Positions 1 through 12,240 of a stretch of 64,000 bases of DNA are shown piece by piece (position 1 is the stretch's first letter; every line of letters starts with the position of its first letter). Source of the stretch: Aplidium turbinatum. Its lineage: Eukaryota > Chordata > Ascidiacea > Aplousobranchia > Polyclinidae. The notes beneath the pieces are model-generated. The model made no database searches. It saw nothing but the letters and a program-made list of their open reading frames with translations, and was not told where the DNA came from. Both the position numbers and the translations under genes were made by a program. The stretch is from assembly GCA_918807975.1 (NCBI GenBank), contig OU964918.1, forward strand, positions 22,862,477 to 22,926,476, read 5' to 3'.

Positions 1-146
1 ATTTAACATGATTTCTAGGCTAGTAGTTGCAGGCACAAAAAAGTAGTTTTTTTGTTATTCATGTTATTCTTATGGCGTTATTAGGGACTATCTTCTTTCA
101 GAAATAATAAGTTAAGACACATAAATTTCTGAAGAAAACCGCTATT

Positions 147-513
147 CTAATTTATTGTGACACCGTCTTTAGACGAGTTCAGTGAGAAATTTGCAGCTGG
201 CTTCTTTTCCCAACGGCATTTTTCCAAATTTAGTTTAATGGAAGTGCTCGCAATTCGAAGTCCATTTTCCAAGTGTTTGTGTGTCAAAACCGATCGATAG
301 GGTGATGTCATGACGTCCATTTTAGAAAAAAAATGTTTGCACAAATAGGCTACGTTGAACTAACAAGAGACATTTTTGAAGCCATGAATTTTTTCGAATG
401 TGGAAAGTCATCTTAGTTGAGATGTTTCGTGAAAATCGCCAAGATTCATTTCTAAATACTTTGCTTTCAAATCCTTTTTTCTCTTGAAGATCAGTAAGTT
501 CAAGCATGGCCAC
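147..513 (-). pseudogene. hAT transposase C-terminal dimerisation region (broken)
   Basis: Minus-strand reading begins with an 'LELTDLQ' block, which is the family's 'mELidLQ' motif. It ends, after a frame change near 322-344, with 'FSKM...SPYRS.LTHKHLENGLRIASTSI', the signature hAT C-terminal block ('FSrMk..Ks.yRs.LtdehL...LRiats'). In active elements this region dimerises the transposase. At least one frameshift separates the two halves, so no full domain can be made. The upstream coding continues at 930-1163 beyond a later insertion. Assignment to the Charlie/SCAND3-like hAT group is by motif similarity. Confidence 0.75.
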
Positions 514-913
514 CTAAAGATACGGCCTGATTTGTCACATTTTGCAGAAATTTTCAGGTTTTTCTAACTTTGGGCGAACGTTTAAATAAATTTTTCTAAA
601 AATTAGATTTTTACGCTTCCTTTATTCTTTTCCCCAGATGACACAATAGGTTTTAACATCCTCACATGTCGAAAAACAAAGAAAATTTGATTTCGAAAAT
701 TTTAGTCAGACTGTTAATTTTCAATAACAGTCTGATTTACCGTTTTTCAATTTAATTTTTCTCATTTGCTACTGCTTCCCCAAGGCAACAAAAAAGTTTT
801 ATGTCATTAGGAAACCGCAAAAAGTAAAAACACCTCAAAAAATGCCAGTCAAGCACTAGCAGTAGCTGTAATCAAAATCTGCAAAATGTGACAAATCAGG
901 CCGGATCTTCAGC
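513..913. mobile_element. MITE-like element with about 35-bp inverted ends, inside the hAT
   Basis: The ends are inverted copies: from about 515 the sequence aaagatacggcctgatttgt continues into cacattttgcag, and the reverse complement of the right end (about 878-911) matches over some 35 bases with few mismatches. 'tggcca' occurs immediately outside both ends (507-512 and 914-919), a possible target duplication, though it is palindromic and short. The insertion falls between two consecutive blocks of hAT transposase coding sequence, which independently supports a later insertion. There is an internal fold-back near 705-735. No coding capacity is seen. Confidence 0.55.
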
Positions 914-929
914 TGGCCATGGTTCAAGT

Positions 930-1163
930 TATATTTGCTGGTGCTTTGTCAATGTCTGTGTTGAATGGCGAAGACAACATACCAAACAAATGTTCATGAG
1001 ATTTGAAGTCCTTGAAACGAGCCAAAAATTCATACAATGTTTTCAAGTTGGTCTGCAAATTCAGTTTTCTTCTCAAGATGCATTCCATAGTCTCTCAAAG
1101 TTGGAAAGTGAAAAATATTTCCTGTCTGTACGTGAGCTTTTCAAAGTCGTAAATTGTTCATAA
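930..1163 (-). pseudogene. hAT transposase fragment (pre-C-terminal region)
   Basis: Read on the minus strand, this encodes a stretch of the form 'F-K-D-F-K-S-H-E-H-L-F ... S-P-F-N-T-D-I-D-K-A-P'. That fits the conserved 'F.DF..H..LF..F..PF..dv..AP' block found before the dimerisation domain in SCAND3/ZBED5-like hAT transposases. The sequence to its right is not recognisable as transposase, so the N-terminal half is absent. The left side is separated from the C-terminal block at 147-513 by the inverted-repeat insertion at 513-913. It is a degraded pseudogene; function is inferred from motif order only. Confidence 0.65.
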
Positions 1164-1438
1164 TGCCTTTTATGTAACCATACATTTTTACTTTCCACAA
1201 ATAATTAAATACAATGGATTAGCGGTGGCCGGTAGAAGATTTCTAAAATGGTTAACAGAAGGTGTGAAATCTACAATAATCCGCTCCACAACGAATTGTT
1301 CCCACGTACCAGACTAAACTAAATTGTAAACACGTTGCGGGGGCCGGACACAATTCAGAATTGGCACATCTTCGCGGGCCGCAGAATTTTTCTTCGCGGG
1401 CCACATTTGGCCCGCGGGCCGCACGTTGCACACCCCTG

Positions 1439-2338
1439 CGCTAGTTAAATCACGGCAACCATATTACAATGACCAACATAACACAGCAATTGTTGACTTG
1501 TTGTATAAATAGCGGTAGCCTACTTGTTATGAGCAAAAACTTTAACTGGCTCGAAGCTAGTGCCGAGGATTTTGACATATATGATTACATTTCGCTTATA
1601 CACCCGTGAGCTAGTCTATTGCAATTGCAATCACGGATGCTGGAATGCAAACCGTCTCACAAACAAGTCTAAATCGATAGATTTTGATATAGAATGTTCA
1701 AAGGCCATAAGCACCAAGTTTGCATGTCTTGGTTGTGAGATGCTCCGTCTATATAGTGGGAGAGTCAACCCTTGTTAACACTGAGAATCCACACTCACAA
1801 ACGGCAGTGCTAGATCCAAATGTAGCAATATGTGCTGCAAGGTTGAACACTTCACAGATCAGAAAACTAGCAACAAAATTTATTTACATGATTGGATTGA
1901 AAAGAAAAAATAAACACTGCTTAAAAGACATAAACTCTAAATTTTTATAAAAGCTACGTCAAAAGACCGGTTTATATTTTGTATGCGTTGTCTTCAAAAA
2001 CCACTTGCTTTACCACTGCACATTTTGTGATTTATCACTGCACAAATTTGGTTTATCACTGCACAGATTGGTTATCACTGACCCTTAGAATTAGGTATGG
2101 TACTGAGAATAGTGAGAGCTGATATCAAATAGCCTAATTTGTACCGGTTTGTAGGCCTGCTGGAAAACCATTCCCTCTTTGTTAAGTTATCATTCTTTCC
2201 CAAAACATTTTTATTTCGCACAGTTTCTGACTATTTTTCTACCAACCTAACACGTGTTAGTCTTGGTTGAATTAAACATGTTTAGGTTGCCAAAGGAGGG
2301 GGTAGGGGGGGGGGCGAAATTGTTTAATCATCTTAGCT
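1439..2338. repeat. Dispersed repeat, left part (split by the 10-kb hAT)
   Basis: Bases about 1441-1722 match 13265-13543 closely in the same orientation. The last about 35 bases before 2338 match 14108-14142. The rest of this repeat resumes at 12350-12503, after the 10-kb insertion. Its left end is interrupted by the hAT ending at 1438. The centre (about 1723-2300) differs from the relative at 13 kb and holds nothing recognisable except a short tandem repeat (2009-2083). No credible gene is seen. Confidence 0.6.
2009..2083. repeat. Short tandem repeat, about 20-24 bp unit, 3-4 copies
   Basis: The words 'tttaccactgcaca', 'tttatcactgcaca', 'tttatcactgcaca' and 'ttatcactga' follow one another at about 20-24-base spacing. 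The copies are imperfect and non-coding. Confidence 0.6.
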
Positions 2339-2869
2339 CAGGGGTCACCAATCTTTTTTGCAAGCCGGCCACTTTGACACTTAGGAGAGCTGTGGCGGCC
2401 GCACTAATCAAATTTTAGGTAGGTTGACTTTTATGCTAGAAAAGAACGCATTTCGTACCCAGTAGGCCTATCCAGCGTTACATGTTGTTAATATTTATCT
2501 TAAAATACCACAGCAACAAAATTGTTCGAACAACGCTACTGCCAGGCCAAGCTCTTTTAACAACACTTTTGACTTCTTTAACATTGCCTAATAAACGAGG
2601 CCACTTGTTTTGCACACTTATAGTAAGGCGAGCGGTTTCATCAGAATATTCATCGCCAAGCAAGAGTGGTGTTGTCACTTCTGTAGAATTTTGACGCGAA
2701 TTCTACGTTAAAGAATATCTTTCTCACTGGCGCCAAACAGTAGATCGGATTATTATATGCGTCGCTAGGTAATACAGTTTTGGGACCTACAACAGACAGA
2801 AAAACAAGCCAAGTAGATTGAATCTGAACACGGTCTTGAGTTCTGTTAGTTTATTATGGCAGAAAGATT

Positions 2870-3095
2870 GCAAGATCACAGGCCAGAAGATCACAAGGTC
2901 ACAAGATCACAAGTTGCAGGTCGCAAGTTTGCAGGTCGCAAGTTCACAAGTCACAGAATCACAAGTTGCAGGTCGCAAGTTCACAAGTCACAGGATCACA
3001 AGTTGCAGGTCGCAAGTTCACAAGTCACAGGATCACAAGTTGTAGGTCGCAAGTTCACAAGTCACAGGATCACAAGTTGCAGGTCGCAAGTTCGT
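2870..3095. repeat. 37-bp minisatellite, about 5 copies
   Basis: The core unit reads tcacaagttgcaggtcgcaa followed by gttcacaagtcacagga, 37 bases. Copies are nearly perfect from about 2905 to 3090, and shorter, degenerate copies sit at the start. Because 37 is not divisible by 3, open frames of similar peptide sequence appear in all forward frames; these are artefacts of the repeat. It lies inside the 10-kb hAT. Confidence 0.9.
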
Positions 3096-4379
3096 TTAAC
3101 AAACTTAGTGCACAGATATGGGCTACTTCAATCCTTAGTAGAGCTGGTGGAGACAGTTTAGTCGACTCACCGATGCAGCAGCAGCAAGTCTTGAAGTGAT
3201 AATCCGTACAAATAATAATCCAAATGATAATAAGTCGTAACAGTCATACAGCAATTGATTCTACTAGTGCATCTTATTGAAATAGAATAGAACACAAAAT
3301 TTACAATACATGGTCAAGAAATACTTTACATAACGTTTCTCAATTTATGCTTAAGAACTAAGATTGAACAGCTCGCTTTACAAAATGCAGCTGATACAAA
3401 ACTCAAGAGAATTTCTGGTTTATGTTTTTACAAGCAGACAAGCGTTTGCTTTGCTAGCTTTTTATGCTGATTGCAGCAAAACACAGAGGAGCTGTGTTAT
3501 TTAAAGACAGCAAGAAAAAGAGATAACTTCAAATAATATGCCTAGGTTGAAGCAAGCAAGCGGATAACAATCGTTCACTAACGTTGATACAACATTTTTT
3601 AAGATGCGGCGAAAGCTTCAAAGAAAGATTGTGCTATACCAAATATTTACAGTCACATACAGACAAACGGTATTTAGACGTTGAATTAACGTTGGCCATG
3701 TTATGCCAACGTTTAAATGGATGATAAAAAACACCGATTAATTTTCATCCCACAAGATGACATAAAATTGTTTTTTACAGCAGTAGAAGTTAAAAATAGT
3801 GTTTTAAAACAACAAAAACTACAGATACCCTGGCGCCCTCTTATGAGTCAAGCTCTTGCAAATCCAGTTCTTTGTCTAAAAACTGACAGCAATTATTTAA
3901 ACTTGTTTTTCGGAAAGAATAAAGAATTGCTAAAAATGTAAAAGTAACGTAATAATTCTATCAAGACGAAAACACGATTGACGTTTCAGAGGTTTTCTTG
4001 AAACAACAAGACTTGCTTGCTCGGCTGACACTTGATATGATATTCAAGTTGATTATAAAATTACAGCAACTTCGCTTCACAAAAGATATCTTGCCATTAA
4101 CAGTTTCAGTAAACTCGCTAACAGATTCAGTAACAGTTTCAGTAAACTCGCTTTTTCTTTATCATTGTAATTGCTAATCCTTTTTTTATGTCTTGTCTCA
4201 TGTCTTTTTAACGTTTCTTGACGGTGGCCCTAAAGATAGATAAATTAACGCTGTTGGAATGTAGCCTACTGGTTTTAGGCATTCACTGTATTCAGTTAAA
4301 CTTGCAGTCATCTTGTTGCGTGTTTTTAACTCTGATTCTTGCTGCTTTACTTTATTCATTTTATCAGTATGTTTTTGTG
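3096..4379. other. Gene-free stretch inside the 10-kb hAT
   Basis: AT-rich sequence without a convincing reading frame or family match. The one visible structure is a 2-copy tandem of about 33 bp around 4097-4153 ('aacagtttcagtaaactcgct'). Confidence 0.5.
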
Positions 4380-4547
4380 TTGTCCCATCGTTGCTGAACA
4401 GGTTGTGTTAACCTGTTTTAGCCACCTTGATAAAGTTAGTCGTGCTGACTGACGAAACGTCGGAAATACAAAAAGCTAGTTATCATCTTTAACAGCAGGA
4501 GGTAACCTAGTAAATAGTCACCAGAAGAACGCAAGTTACTTTAAGTT
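4380..4547 (+). mobile_element. Penelope-like element 3' tail fragment
   Basis: The sequence contains 'ccttgataaagttagtcgtg' followed by 'ctgactgacgaaacgtcgg', a word pattern typical of the 3' tails of Penelope-like elements just after the GIY-YIG domain. It ends with tagtcaccagaagaacgcaa, which recurs in the perfect hairpin at 39359-39472. No coding portion remains here. The assignment rests on tail similarity alone. Confidence 0.4.
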
Positions 4548-4919
4548 TCAGTAAACATGGAAATGTTTGACACATCGCAATACAGGCAACAATAATGACC
4601 TGCAAACATATCAGCTAAAAATAGGCTCCAATAACAGAGAGAAAGAAACCAGGCGCCATGAAACAAACGCTTGTGGACATCATCGAAACAGCGTTTCTAT
4701 CGTAACTCATGAACAGCGTTCCCTCTAAAAAAGCAATGAGTTAGTTTTTCATCCTTTTTGTGAGAGTTTATAAAACTGTCTTTCCTTGATTATTAGACAA
4801 CTGTCACTTGCGATGCTTATCAGCAATGTTGTACGCGTCAATGAAATTAATTGACGACGTCAGCGTTAGCACGAATTGCCTAAAAACTTCACGGTGTCAA
4901 GTACTGCGTAAGCTCTTAA

Positions 4920-7900
4920 CCCTTTGCTTTTCAACGTTTTTTGGGAAGTTAACTGCTCAAGGGGGGGCCGTTTTTGGATCAAATTCAATCAGCTGTTACG
5001 AGTTATCCGCTGATGCTATTTCAACAGAAGTTGCACTGGTGTGAAAGCAAATCATTTGTCTATAAGTTTGAAAACTCATTATTTTAAAATTTTATATGTT
5101 AAACTTGATATTTCAATTTTTGCAAAGGTACCCAAAAACGACAATTTTGATTTAACTTGCCGCCTTCAATTAACCGTGCTAATCCGATTTCATGCAAACT
5201 TCTAAATAACAAAGAGCTCGATCGAACGCACGAAGTGTGTGTGCGGTGTGCCGAATCATTGCATTGATTAGAATTTACGACTTGCGAGCAAATCTTATTG
5301 TAAGCTACTCGCTGATTCTAAAATAGTTACAATCAGAGTAATATTGTTACACGAATTTGAAAAAAAACAAAACTGCGTTTGTTGTCTTACATTTTTATCC
5401 TAAACTAATGCATTCCGAAACTCATGGCTAGCTTCTCGTTTTATGGAACCAAATTTCTCATAAGTAACACCTTAGCCTGCTTGAATAGCTGTTTACATCT
5501 TCGTTTGTGTATTTTAGGTCTACAATTGAGTTTGTAGTATGAATATTTTTAGTAGAGAGAAGACAATTGAACAAGTTGTTGAAATAATCTGAAATTTCTA
5601 AATTCAAATTAGGTGCTTTTGAAATTGTGGATTTGTGTCAAGTCGCATCACAAATATCATGCAGGCCACATCATAAGTCATTTCGCTTACGGGTGTTTAT
5701 AAACATGACTCATAAATTACATCCACAAAAAATACAGCATTTACATCAACAAAGCTAAGTTCGAAGCTCACTTTTTATTGAAGATTGTGTCAATCAATTT
5801 GAAAATACATTTTTAGTCAGCCAGCGTCGAAATAATGCAACAGCGAATTGAGGAACATGCGTAAACAAAGGAAATGTGAAATAACCCACAGTCAGCAAAT
5901 CTACATAAATTTAACGTTTACAAATGTTGAATCAATGTAAAAGGACTGGATTGCTGACTGGGTCCTTATTGTTTGAAGCACTAAAAATACGCGTAAAAGC
6001 GACAACGTCAGCAAGGCAGTAATTATGTTTCTGGCCAAAAAAAAATAACGTTTGACTTCAAAGATAAAAATGATTATAACGAAGCTTCAAAGTTTGTCGT
6101 AAAACATTTTACTGAGATACAATAAACATAATCATTTTGTGCCAGATTGTGAGAAGACTTCCTAGATTCTTTCCAACCATTTGCATGATTGCAAATTATT
6201 TTCTATAACTTTACATTGCTAAAAAATGGCTTCTTTGTTGAAACAACGTGGTTACAGTTCTATAAAAAATTCTTAGGCCTACTACATTGAAGTAATGAAA
6301 TTTTTTTTGTGATTTTGCTGATGACGTTTTACAATATCCGAGAAGTAAAAAATAATAATGATGAATTATTTTACAAAACCGTGGTTTGCAAGTGCTTCAC
6401 AAAAAATTGTTGGGGGAAAATTTACTATTAGACGTAAAACGTTTGTAAAAGAAAAGTGTCGGTTTACGTATTTATAATGTTTATTGCGCTGTTATCGAAT
6501 TATAAACTGCCTGTAGGCTATTGTCTACCTTTGTGGTTGCCGGCCAGCTTAGAGCAGCATGCAAACTAAGCGTTTATGGTATTTGCATCGTGTTATGATT
6601 CTCGAAAACTTCCCACAAGGTCTTTATTTTTATCGTGATATTTTGTGCCTCTTCTGTCCTAAACTTGAAGTTATTGTGCAGCACTATCCACATCGGTTTT
6701 TAGACTCAGTCTTCATTGAAAATCTTTTGTGTGGTGCATCATTTCAAGTAGTGTCTTCCCCTAAACTGTTACACAAATCGCCCAGAACCAGGTTGATTAT
6801 TATGTATCTTACAGCAGTTGAGAGCCCGTTATTGTATGTGTGGAATTATTACTGTAGATGTCTGACTAAATTCATGCCAAAGTCGAGCAAATTCTGCTTT
6901 CGGGATCCTTGCCGTTATTTACTGTATTTTTTGTTGATAAGTTTAGGCAGCATTTTTCCAAGATAAATGAAGACATCGGTATTGTTCGTCACTTAGATTT
7001 AGTTTTCTCAGCATTATTTATTCATTCTTTGATCCACTAGTTTGTCCCACTTCTGGTATAATCGGATCGTTTATAAATGGCGGGTCTTCACAATAGCCGG
7101 CCTCTTATACATTGGCGCAACGTATTCAGATGTTGAATCAATGATGAAGAAAGCTGATTTGTTGTTTGTCTTATGTGACGCCTAAATTTATGCCTCGTCT
7201 ACAGTACAAAATATTTTGTAATGTACATTGTGTACATTGTACATTTTGTTTGTAGGCCTACATTACAAAATATTTTGTAATGTAGATGAGGCATTATCAT
7301 CTTTATTTTGCGCTCTTTGGAACAAAACACAGTGCACTGTGAAACAAAAATACAGGACATAACAACAAGTAGGCGACATAAAGCAGTGAAGGGACGCCAT
7401 CGAGTTAGCTGCTACGTGTAAATGGAGCCTATCTCATAATTTTGAGTGTATCTCACAATTACTGTTTGCAAAAACGCTATTTCTCCGGCTTCTCCCAAAA
7501 GCATTTGCAGTGATACATTTCCTCAATTGCAAGTTTTGTCAATGAGAGCATTTCCATAGAACGTTTATTTCGAAACCAGGTTTTCGTGTCTTTATCCAAG
7601 AGAAGATTTCTTATTGTAACGTTTTTTATTCGTCAATGAATATTATCTGCTTGAAACAACTGTTTTGAATAGTTTGTGGCCTCCATAGCCTACTATTTTG
7701 ATCGTGGATTGCTATTCTTCTTTGTAGAGCTGATAACGCAAAAAAGCTTGCTATTATTGTTTCTAATTAACAGCTTTGCAATCACTGGCTTTTCTTTGTA
7801 GCATAAGAAATAACGCGCTTTGTATTATTGAGGTCAAACCAAACAAAAGAAAGCAAGAGGATGCTTCTCTCTGCTCGCGCATATCGATGCACGAAGCAAT

Positions 7901-8161
7901 TATGAGCTTATGGCTTGTCATCGCAATGTAATCCATTTCACGCTTTGCTGGAAGTTAGCTAGAAATAGCAAAAATTCACCAAAATCTTGAATTTACAAGA
8001 AAACTGCACAACTTTTAGCATCAAATTTAATATCATCAGATCCGCCTGGCAATTTTAGGAAAAGTCAAGAAAAACCAAGTGCATGGCGTTACTGTGCTTC
8101 AAATAATTAAAGGAAATATGAGGGGGGGGCCAAATCTGGCCTCCCTTTGAGGAGCAAAGTG
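4920..8161. mobile_element. piggyBac-like non-autonomous element, copy 1 (3.24 kb)
   Basis: It is flanked by TTAA on both sides (4916-4919 and 8162-8165). The left end is CCCTTTGCTTTTCAAC and the right end, reverse complemented, is CACTTTGCTCCTCAAAGGGA. The TTAA target and 'CCCTTTG'-like ends are the piggyBac signature. The whole 3.2 kb is repeated at 8311-11502 with only scattered differences. The longest frame (6559-6966, +) resembles no transposase and is not conserved at full length in copy 2, so the element looks non-autonomous. A G-run 'gggggggcc' lies near each end. Confidence 0.75.
7190..7294. repeat. Palindrome inside piggyBac-like copy 1
   Basis: The arms 7190-7223 and 7261-7294 are near-perfect inverted repeats beginning 'atgcctcgtctac'. 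Each arm contains the smaller palindrome 'tacaaaatattttgta'. The equivalent position in copy 2 (10565-10625) has a shorter form. Confidence 0.75.
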
Positions 8162-8310
8162 TTAAAGAAATTGACGGCGTCAGCGCTAATTTCTAGCGCT
8201 ATTTTAGCCAAGGTCTCACAAAACGGAAGTATTTGACTTCTAACGAGTTTGGTTTTTGAGACTGTTGCGAGCTTCGAAAGACAATTTCGTCTTTTCTCGA
8301 CTCAGATTAA
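8162..8310. other. Spacer between the two piggyBac-like elements
   Basis: This 149-bp spacer has TTAA at both edges. It carries 'aaattgacggcgtcagcgct', close to 'aattgacgacgtcagcgtta' about 70 bp upstream of copy 1. That leaves open whether the pair arose by tandem duplication of a flank-plus-element unit or by two separate insertions. Confidence 0.5.
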
Positions 8311-11300
8311 CCCTTTGCTTTTCAACCTTTTTTTGGAAGTTAACTGCTCAAGGGGGGGCCGTTTTTGGATCAAATTCAATCAGTTGTTACGTCTTATCCG
8401 CTGGTGCTATTTCAACAGAAGTTGCACTGGTATGAAAAAAAATCATTTGTCTATAAGTTTGAAAAATCTTTATTTCAAAATTTTATATGTTAAACTTGAT
8501 ATTTCAATTTTTGCAAAGGTACCCAAAAACGACAATTTTGATTTATCTTGCCGCTGCTTAATTACCATGCTAATCCGATTTCATGCAAAGTTCTGAATAA
8601 CAAAGAGCTCGATCAACCGCACGAAGTGTGTGTGCGGTGTGCCGAATCATTGCATTGATAAAGATTTACGCCTTGCAAGCAAATCTTATTGTAGGCTACT
8701 CATTGATTCTAAAATAGTTACAATCAGAGTAATATTGTTACACGAATTTGAAAAAAAAAAACTGCGTTTGTTCTTTTACATTTTTGTCCTAAACTAATGC
8801 TTTCCAAAACTCATGGCTAGCTTCTAGTTTTAGGGAACAAAACTTCTCATAAGTAACACCTTAGCCTGCTTGAATAGCTGTTTACATCTTCGTTTGTGTA
8901 TTTTAGGTCTACAATTGAGTTTGTGGTATGAATATTTTTAGTAGAGAGAAGACAATTGAACAAGTTGTTGACCTTATCTGAAATTTCTAAGTTCAAATTA
9001 GGTGCTTTTGAAATTGTGGATTTGTGTCAAGTCGCATCACAAATATCATGCAGGCTGCATCATAAGTCATTTCGCTTACGGTTGTTTACAAACATGACTC
9101 ATAAATTACATCCACAAAAAATACAGCATTTACATCAACAAAGCTAAGTTCGAAGCTCACTTTTTATTGAAGATTCTGTCAATCAATTTGAAAATACATT
9201 TTTAGTCCGCCAGCGTCGAAACAATGCAACAGCGAATTGAGGATCATGCGTAAACAAAAGAAATGTGAAATAACCCACAGTCAGCAAATCTACATAAATT
9301 TAACGTTTACAAATATTGAATCAATGTAAAAGGACTGGATTGCTGACTGGGTCCTTATTGTTTGAAGCATAAAAAATACGCGTAAAGCCGACAACATCAG
9401 CAAGGCAGCGAATATGTTTCTGGCCAAAAAAAAATTAACTTTTGACTTCAAAGATAAAAATGATTATAACGAAGCTTCAAAGTTTGTCGTAAAAAATATT
9501 GCAGAGATACAATAAACATAATCATTTTGTGCCAGATTGTGAGAAGACTTCCTAGATTCTTTCCAAACATTTGCATGATTGCAAATTATTTTCTATAACT
9601 TTATATTTCCCAAAAATGGCTTCTCTGTTGAAACAACGTGGCTACAATTCTATAAAAAATTCATAGGCCTACTACATTGAAGTAATGAAATGTTTTATAG
9701 TGATTTTGCTGATGACGTTTTACAACGTTCGAGAAGTAAAAAATAATAATAATGAATTATTTTACAAAACCGTGGTTTGCAAGCGCTTCACAAAAATTGT
9801 TGGGGAAAATTTATTATTAGACGTAAAACGTTTGTAAAAGAAATTGTCGGTCTATGTATTTATAATGTTTATTACGCTGTTATCGAATTATAAACTGCCT
9901 GTATTGTCTACCTTTGTAGTCACCGGCCAGCTTAGAGCAGCATGCAAACTACGCGTTTATGGTATTGGCATCGTGTTATGATTCTCGAAAATTTCCAACA
10001 AGGTCTTTATTTTTATCGTGATATTTTTGTGCTTTTTCTGTCCTAAACTTGAAGTCGTTGTGCAGCACAATCCACATCTGTTTTTAGACTCAGTCTTCAT
10101 TGAAAATCTTTTGTGTGGTGCATCACTTCAAGTAGTGTCTTCCCCTAAACTGTTACACAAACCGCCCAGAACCAGGTTGATTATGTATCTTACAGCCGTT
10201 GAGAGCCCGTTATTGTATGTGTGGAATTATTAGATGTCTGACTAAATTCATGCCAAAGTCGAGCAAATTCTGCTTTCGGGTCCTTGCCGTTATTTACTGT
10301 ATTTTTTGTTGATAAGTTTAGGCAGCATTTTTCCAAGATAAATGAAGACATCGGTATTGTTCGTCACTTAGATTTAGTTTTCTCAGCATTATTTATTCAT
10401 TCTTTGATCCACTAGTTTGTCTCACTTTTGGTATAATCGGATCGTTTATAAATGACGGGTTTTCACAATAGCCGGCCTCTTATACATTGGCGTAACGTAT
10501 TCAGATGTTGAATCAATGATCAAGAAAGCTGATTCGTTGTTTGTCTTATGTGACGCCTAGCTTTATGCCTCGTCTACATTACAAAATATTTTGTAATGTA
10601 TATTTTGTAATGTAAGACAAGGCATTATCATGTTTATTTTGCGCTCTTTGGAACAACACACAGTGCACTGTGAAACAAAAATGCAAGACATAAGAACAAG
10701 TAGGCAACATAAAGCAGGGAAGGGACATGTAGCCATCGAGTTAGCTGCTACGTGTAGCCTAAATGGAGCCTATCTCATAATTTTGAGTATATCTTACAAT
10801 TACTGTTTGCGAAAACGCTATTTCTCCGGCTTCTCCCAAAAGCATTTGCAGTGATACATTTCCTCAATTGCAAATTTTGCCAATGAGAGCATTTCCATAG
10901 AACGTTTATTTCGAAACCAGGTTTTTCGTGTCTTTACCCAAGGGAAGATTTCTTATTGCAACGTTTTTTATTCGTCAATGAATATTATCTGCTTGAAACA
11001 TCTGTTTTGAATAGTTTGTGGCCTACATTGCCTACTATTTTGATCATGGATTGCTATTGTTCGTAGAGCTGATAACGCAAAAAAACGTTTGCTATTATTG
11101 TTTCTAATTAACAGCTTTGTGATCACTGGCTTTTCTTTTGTGGCATAAGAAATAACGCGCTTTGTATTATTGAGGTCAAACCAAACAAAGGAAAACAAGA
11201 GGACGTTTCTCTCTGCTCGCGCATATCGATGCACGAAGCAATTATGAGCTTATGGCTTGTAATCGCAATGTAATCCATTTCACGCTTTGCTGGAAGTTAG

Positions 11301-11502
11301 CTAGAAATAGCAAAAATTCACCAAAATCTTGAATTTACAAGAAAACTACACAACTTTTAGCATCAAATTTAATATCATCAGATCCGCCTGGCGATTTTAG
11401 GAAAAGTCAAGAAAAAGCAAGTGCATGGCGTTACTGTGCTTCAAATAATCAAAGGAAATATGAGGGGGGGCCAAATCTGGCCTCCCTTTGAGGAGCAAAG
11501 TG
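8311..11502. mobile_element. piggyBac-like non-autonomous element, copy 2 (3.19 kb)
   Basis: TTAA flanks it at 8307-8310 and 11503-11506. The ends match copy 1 (CCCTTTGCTTTTCAACC on the left; reverse-complemented right end CACTTTGCTCCTCAAAGGGA). It aligns with copy 1 over its entire length, in the same orientation, with small indels and scattered substitutions. No transposase reading frame is seen. It lies inside the 10-kb hAT and is therefore either younger than that element or was carried by it. Confidence 0.75.
10565..10625. repeat. Palindrome inside piggyBac-like copy 2
   Basis: The arms 10565-10588 and 10601-10625 are inverted around 'ttttgtaatgta'. This is the shorter counterpart of the 7190-7294 palindrome, suggesting loss or gain of a segment within the fold-back. 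Confidence 0.7.
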
Positions 11503-11506
11503 TTAA

Positions 11507-12240
11507 CCCAGGATACGATAAACAAACTTCAAACTGCATAATTGGATAGACGAACAGCTGCCACAGAAAAAGATTGTTCTTTGCTATCAGTCTGAAAGTC
11601 AAAACGTCAAACAAAATTTAACTCTCATTGTGAATCGAGATTTTCCATGAAACGAAAAATAACGCATAGCGCGTGACGCTTAAAGTCGGCGAAATAGTTG
11701 ACGGCGCTATCGCTTCCGTCAACTAAAAAATAAACTGATGGCGCTAGCCTCAGCGTCAACAAAAAGTTGACCGGGTACAACACTGCTTATCAGCAAGGCA
11801 AGAATTGTCGATTAACAACATATTGCAGTACTAGCCTAAACTAAATATTTTATAATACCAGAAAAAGTCTTTTAATTCATATATAATATTTTTCCAATTT
11901 ATTATAAATTGAGTTGGCACACCGACCTACTTTGCCATCAAAAACTTGCATAAAGTGACACTGCTCTTGAAACCCAATAACGGTGAAACACTCACTAGTG
12001 TTTACAGGACATTTACAAACTTAAAATAGGCAACCCTATGCTACAGACATTTTCGAAATACGAAAACAGACGTTTTAATCAACCAATAGAGCAGTGTGGT
12101 TGGACATTGCATTGGAATAACTTTAAACGACCCCTACCTAGAACTACAATCTGATTGGTCGGTCGGTGGAATCGTATGCAAAGCGAAAATATGCTTCCAG
12201 GAAAGTATTTTTTGCCTTCATGCTCTTTAACTCCTCAAGA
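11507..12240. other. Gene-free right part of the 10-kb hAT
   Basis: AT-rich. It contains several 'ttgacggcgct...agcgtcaac' words (about 11697-11770), some as inverted pairs. No coding sequence was recognised on either strand. Confidence 0.5.

Larger units (their letters stand above)
1..1438 (-). mobile_element. hAT DNA transposon, 5' terminus to transposase C-terminus, cut by window edge
   Basis: The right boundary is a hAT-type terminus: read on the minus strand it starts CAGGGGTGTGCAACGTGCGG and continues into GC-rich 'gcggcccgcgggcc' subterminal sequence, as in Charlie-like hAT elements. Minus-strand coding remnants inside (930-1163 and 147-513) match the C-terminal half of hAT transposases, so the other terminus lies left of the window. 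The next 8 bases (1439-1446, cgctagtt) are the expected target duplication, but the partner copy is outside the window. The N-terminal BED finger and catalytic region are not seen, so this copy is internally deleted and defective. Confidence 0.8.

Noticed and set aside
2870-3095. CRISPR-like array
   Set aside because: The repeats are directly tandem with no unique spacers, and the genome is animal.
2818-3199. Three overlapping forward frames with repetitive peptides
   Set aside because: They are produced by the 37-bp minisatellite read in different phases; unit length is not a multiple of three and there is no conserved protein.
6559-6966. 135-codon frame as a piggyBac passenger gene
   Set aside because: It matches no known family and is not conserved as an open frame of the same length in the second copy at about 10.0 kb.
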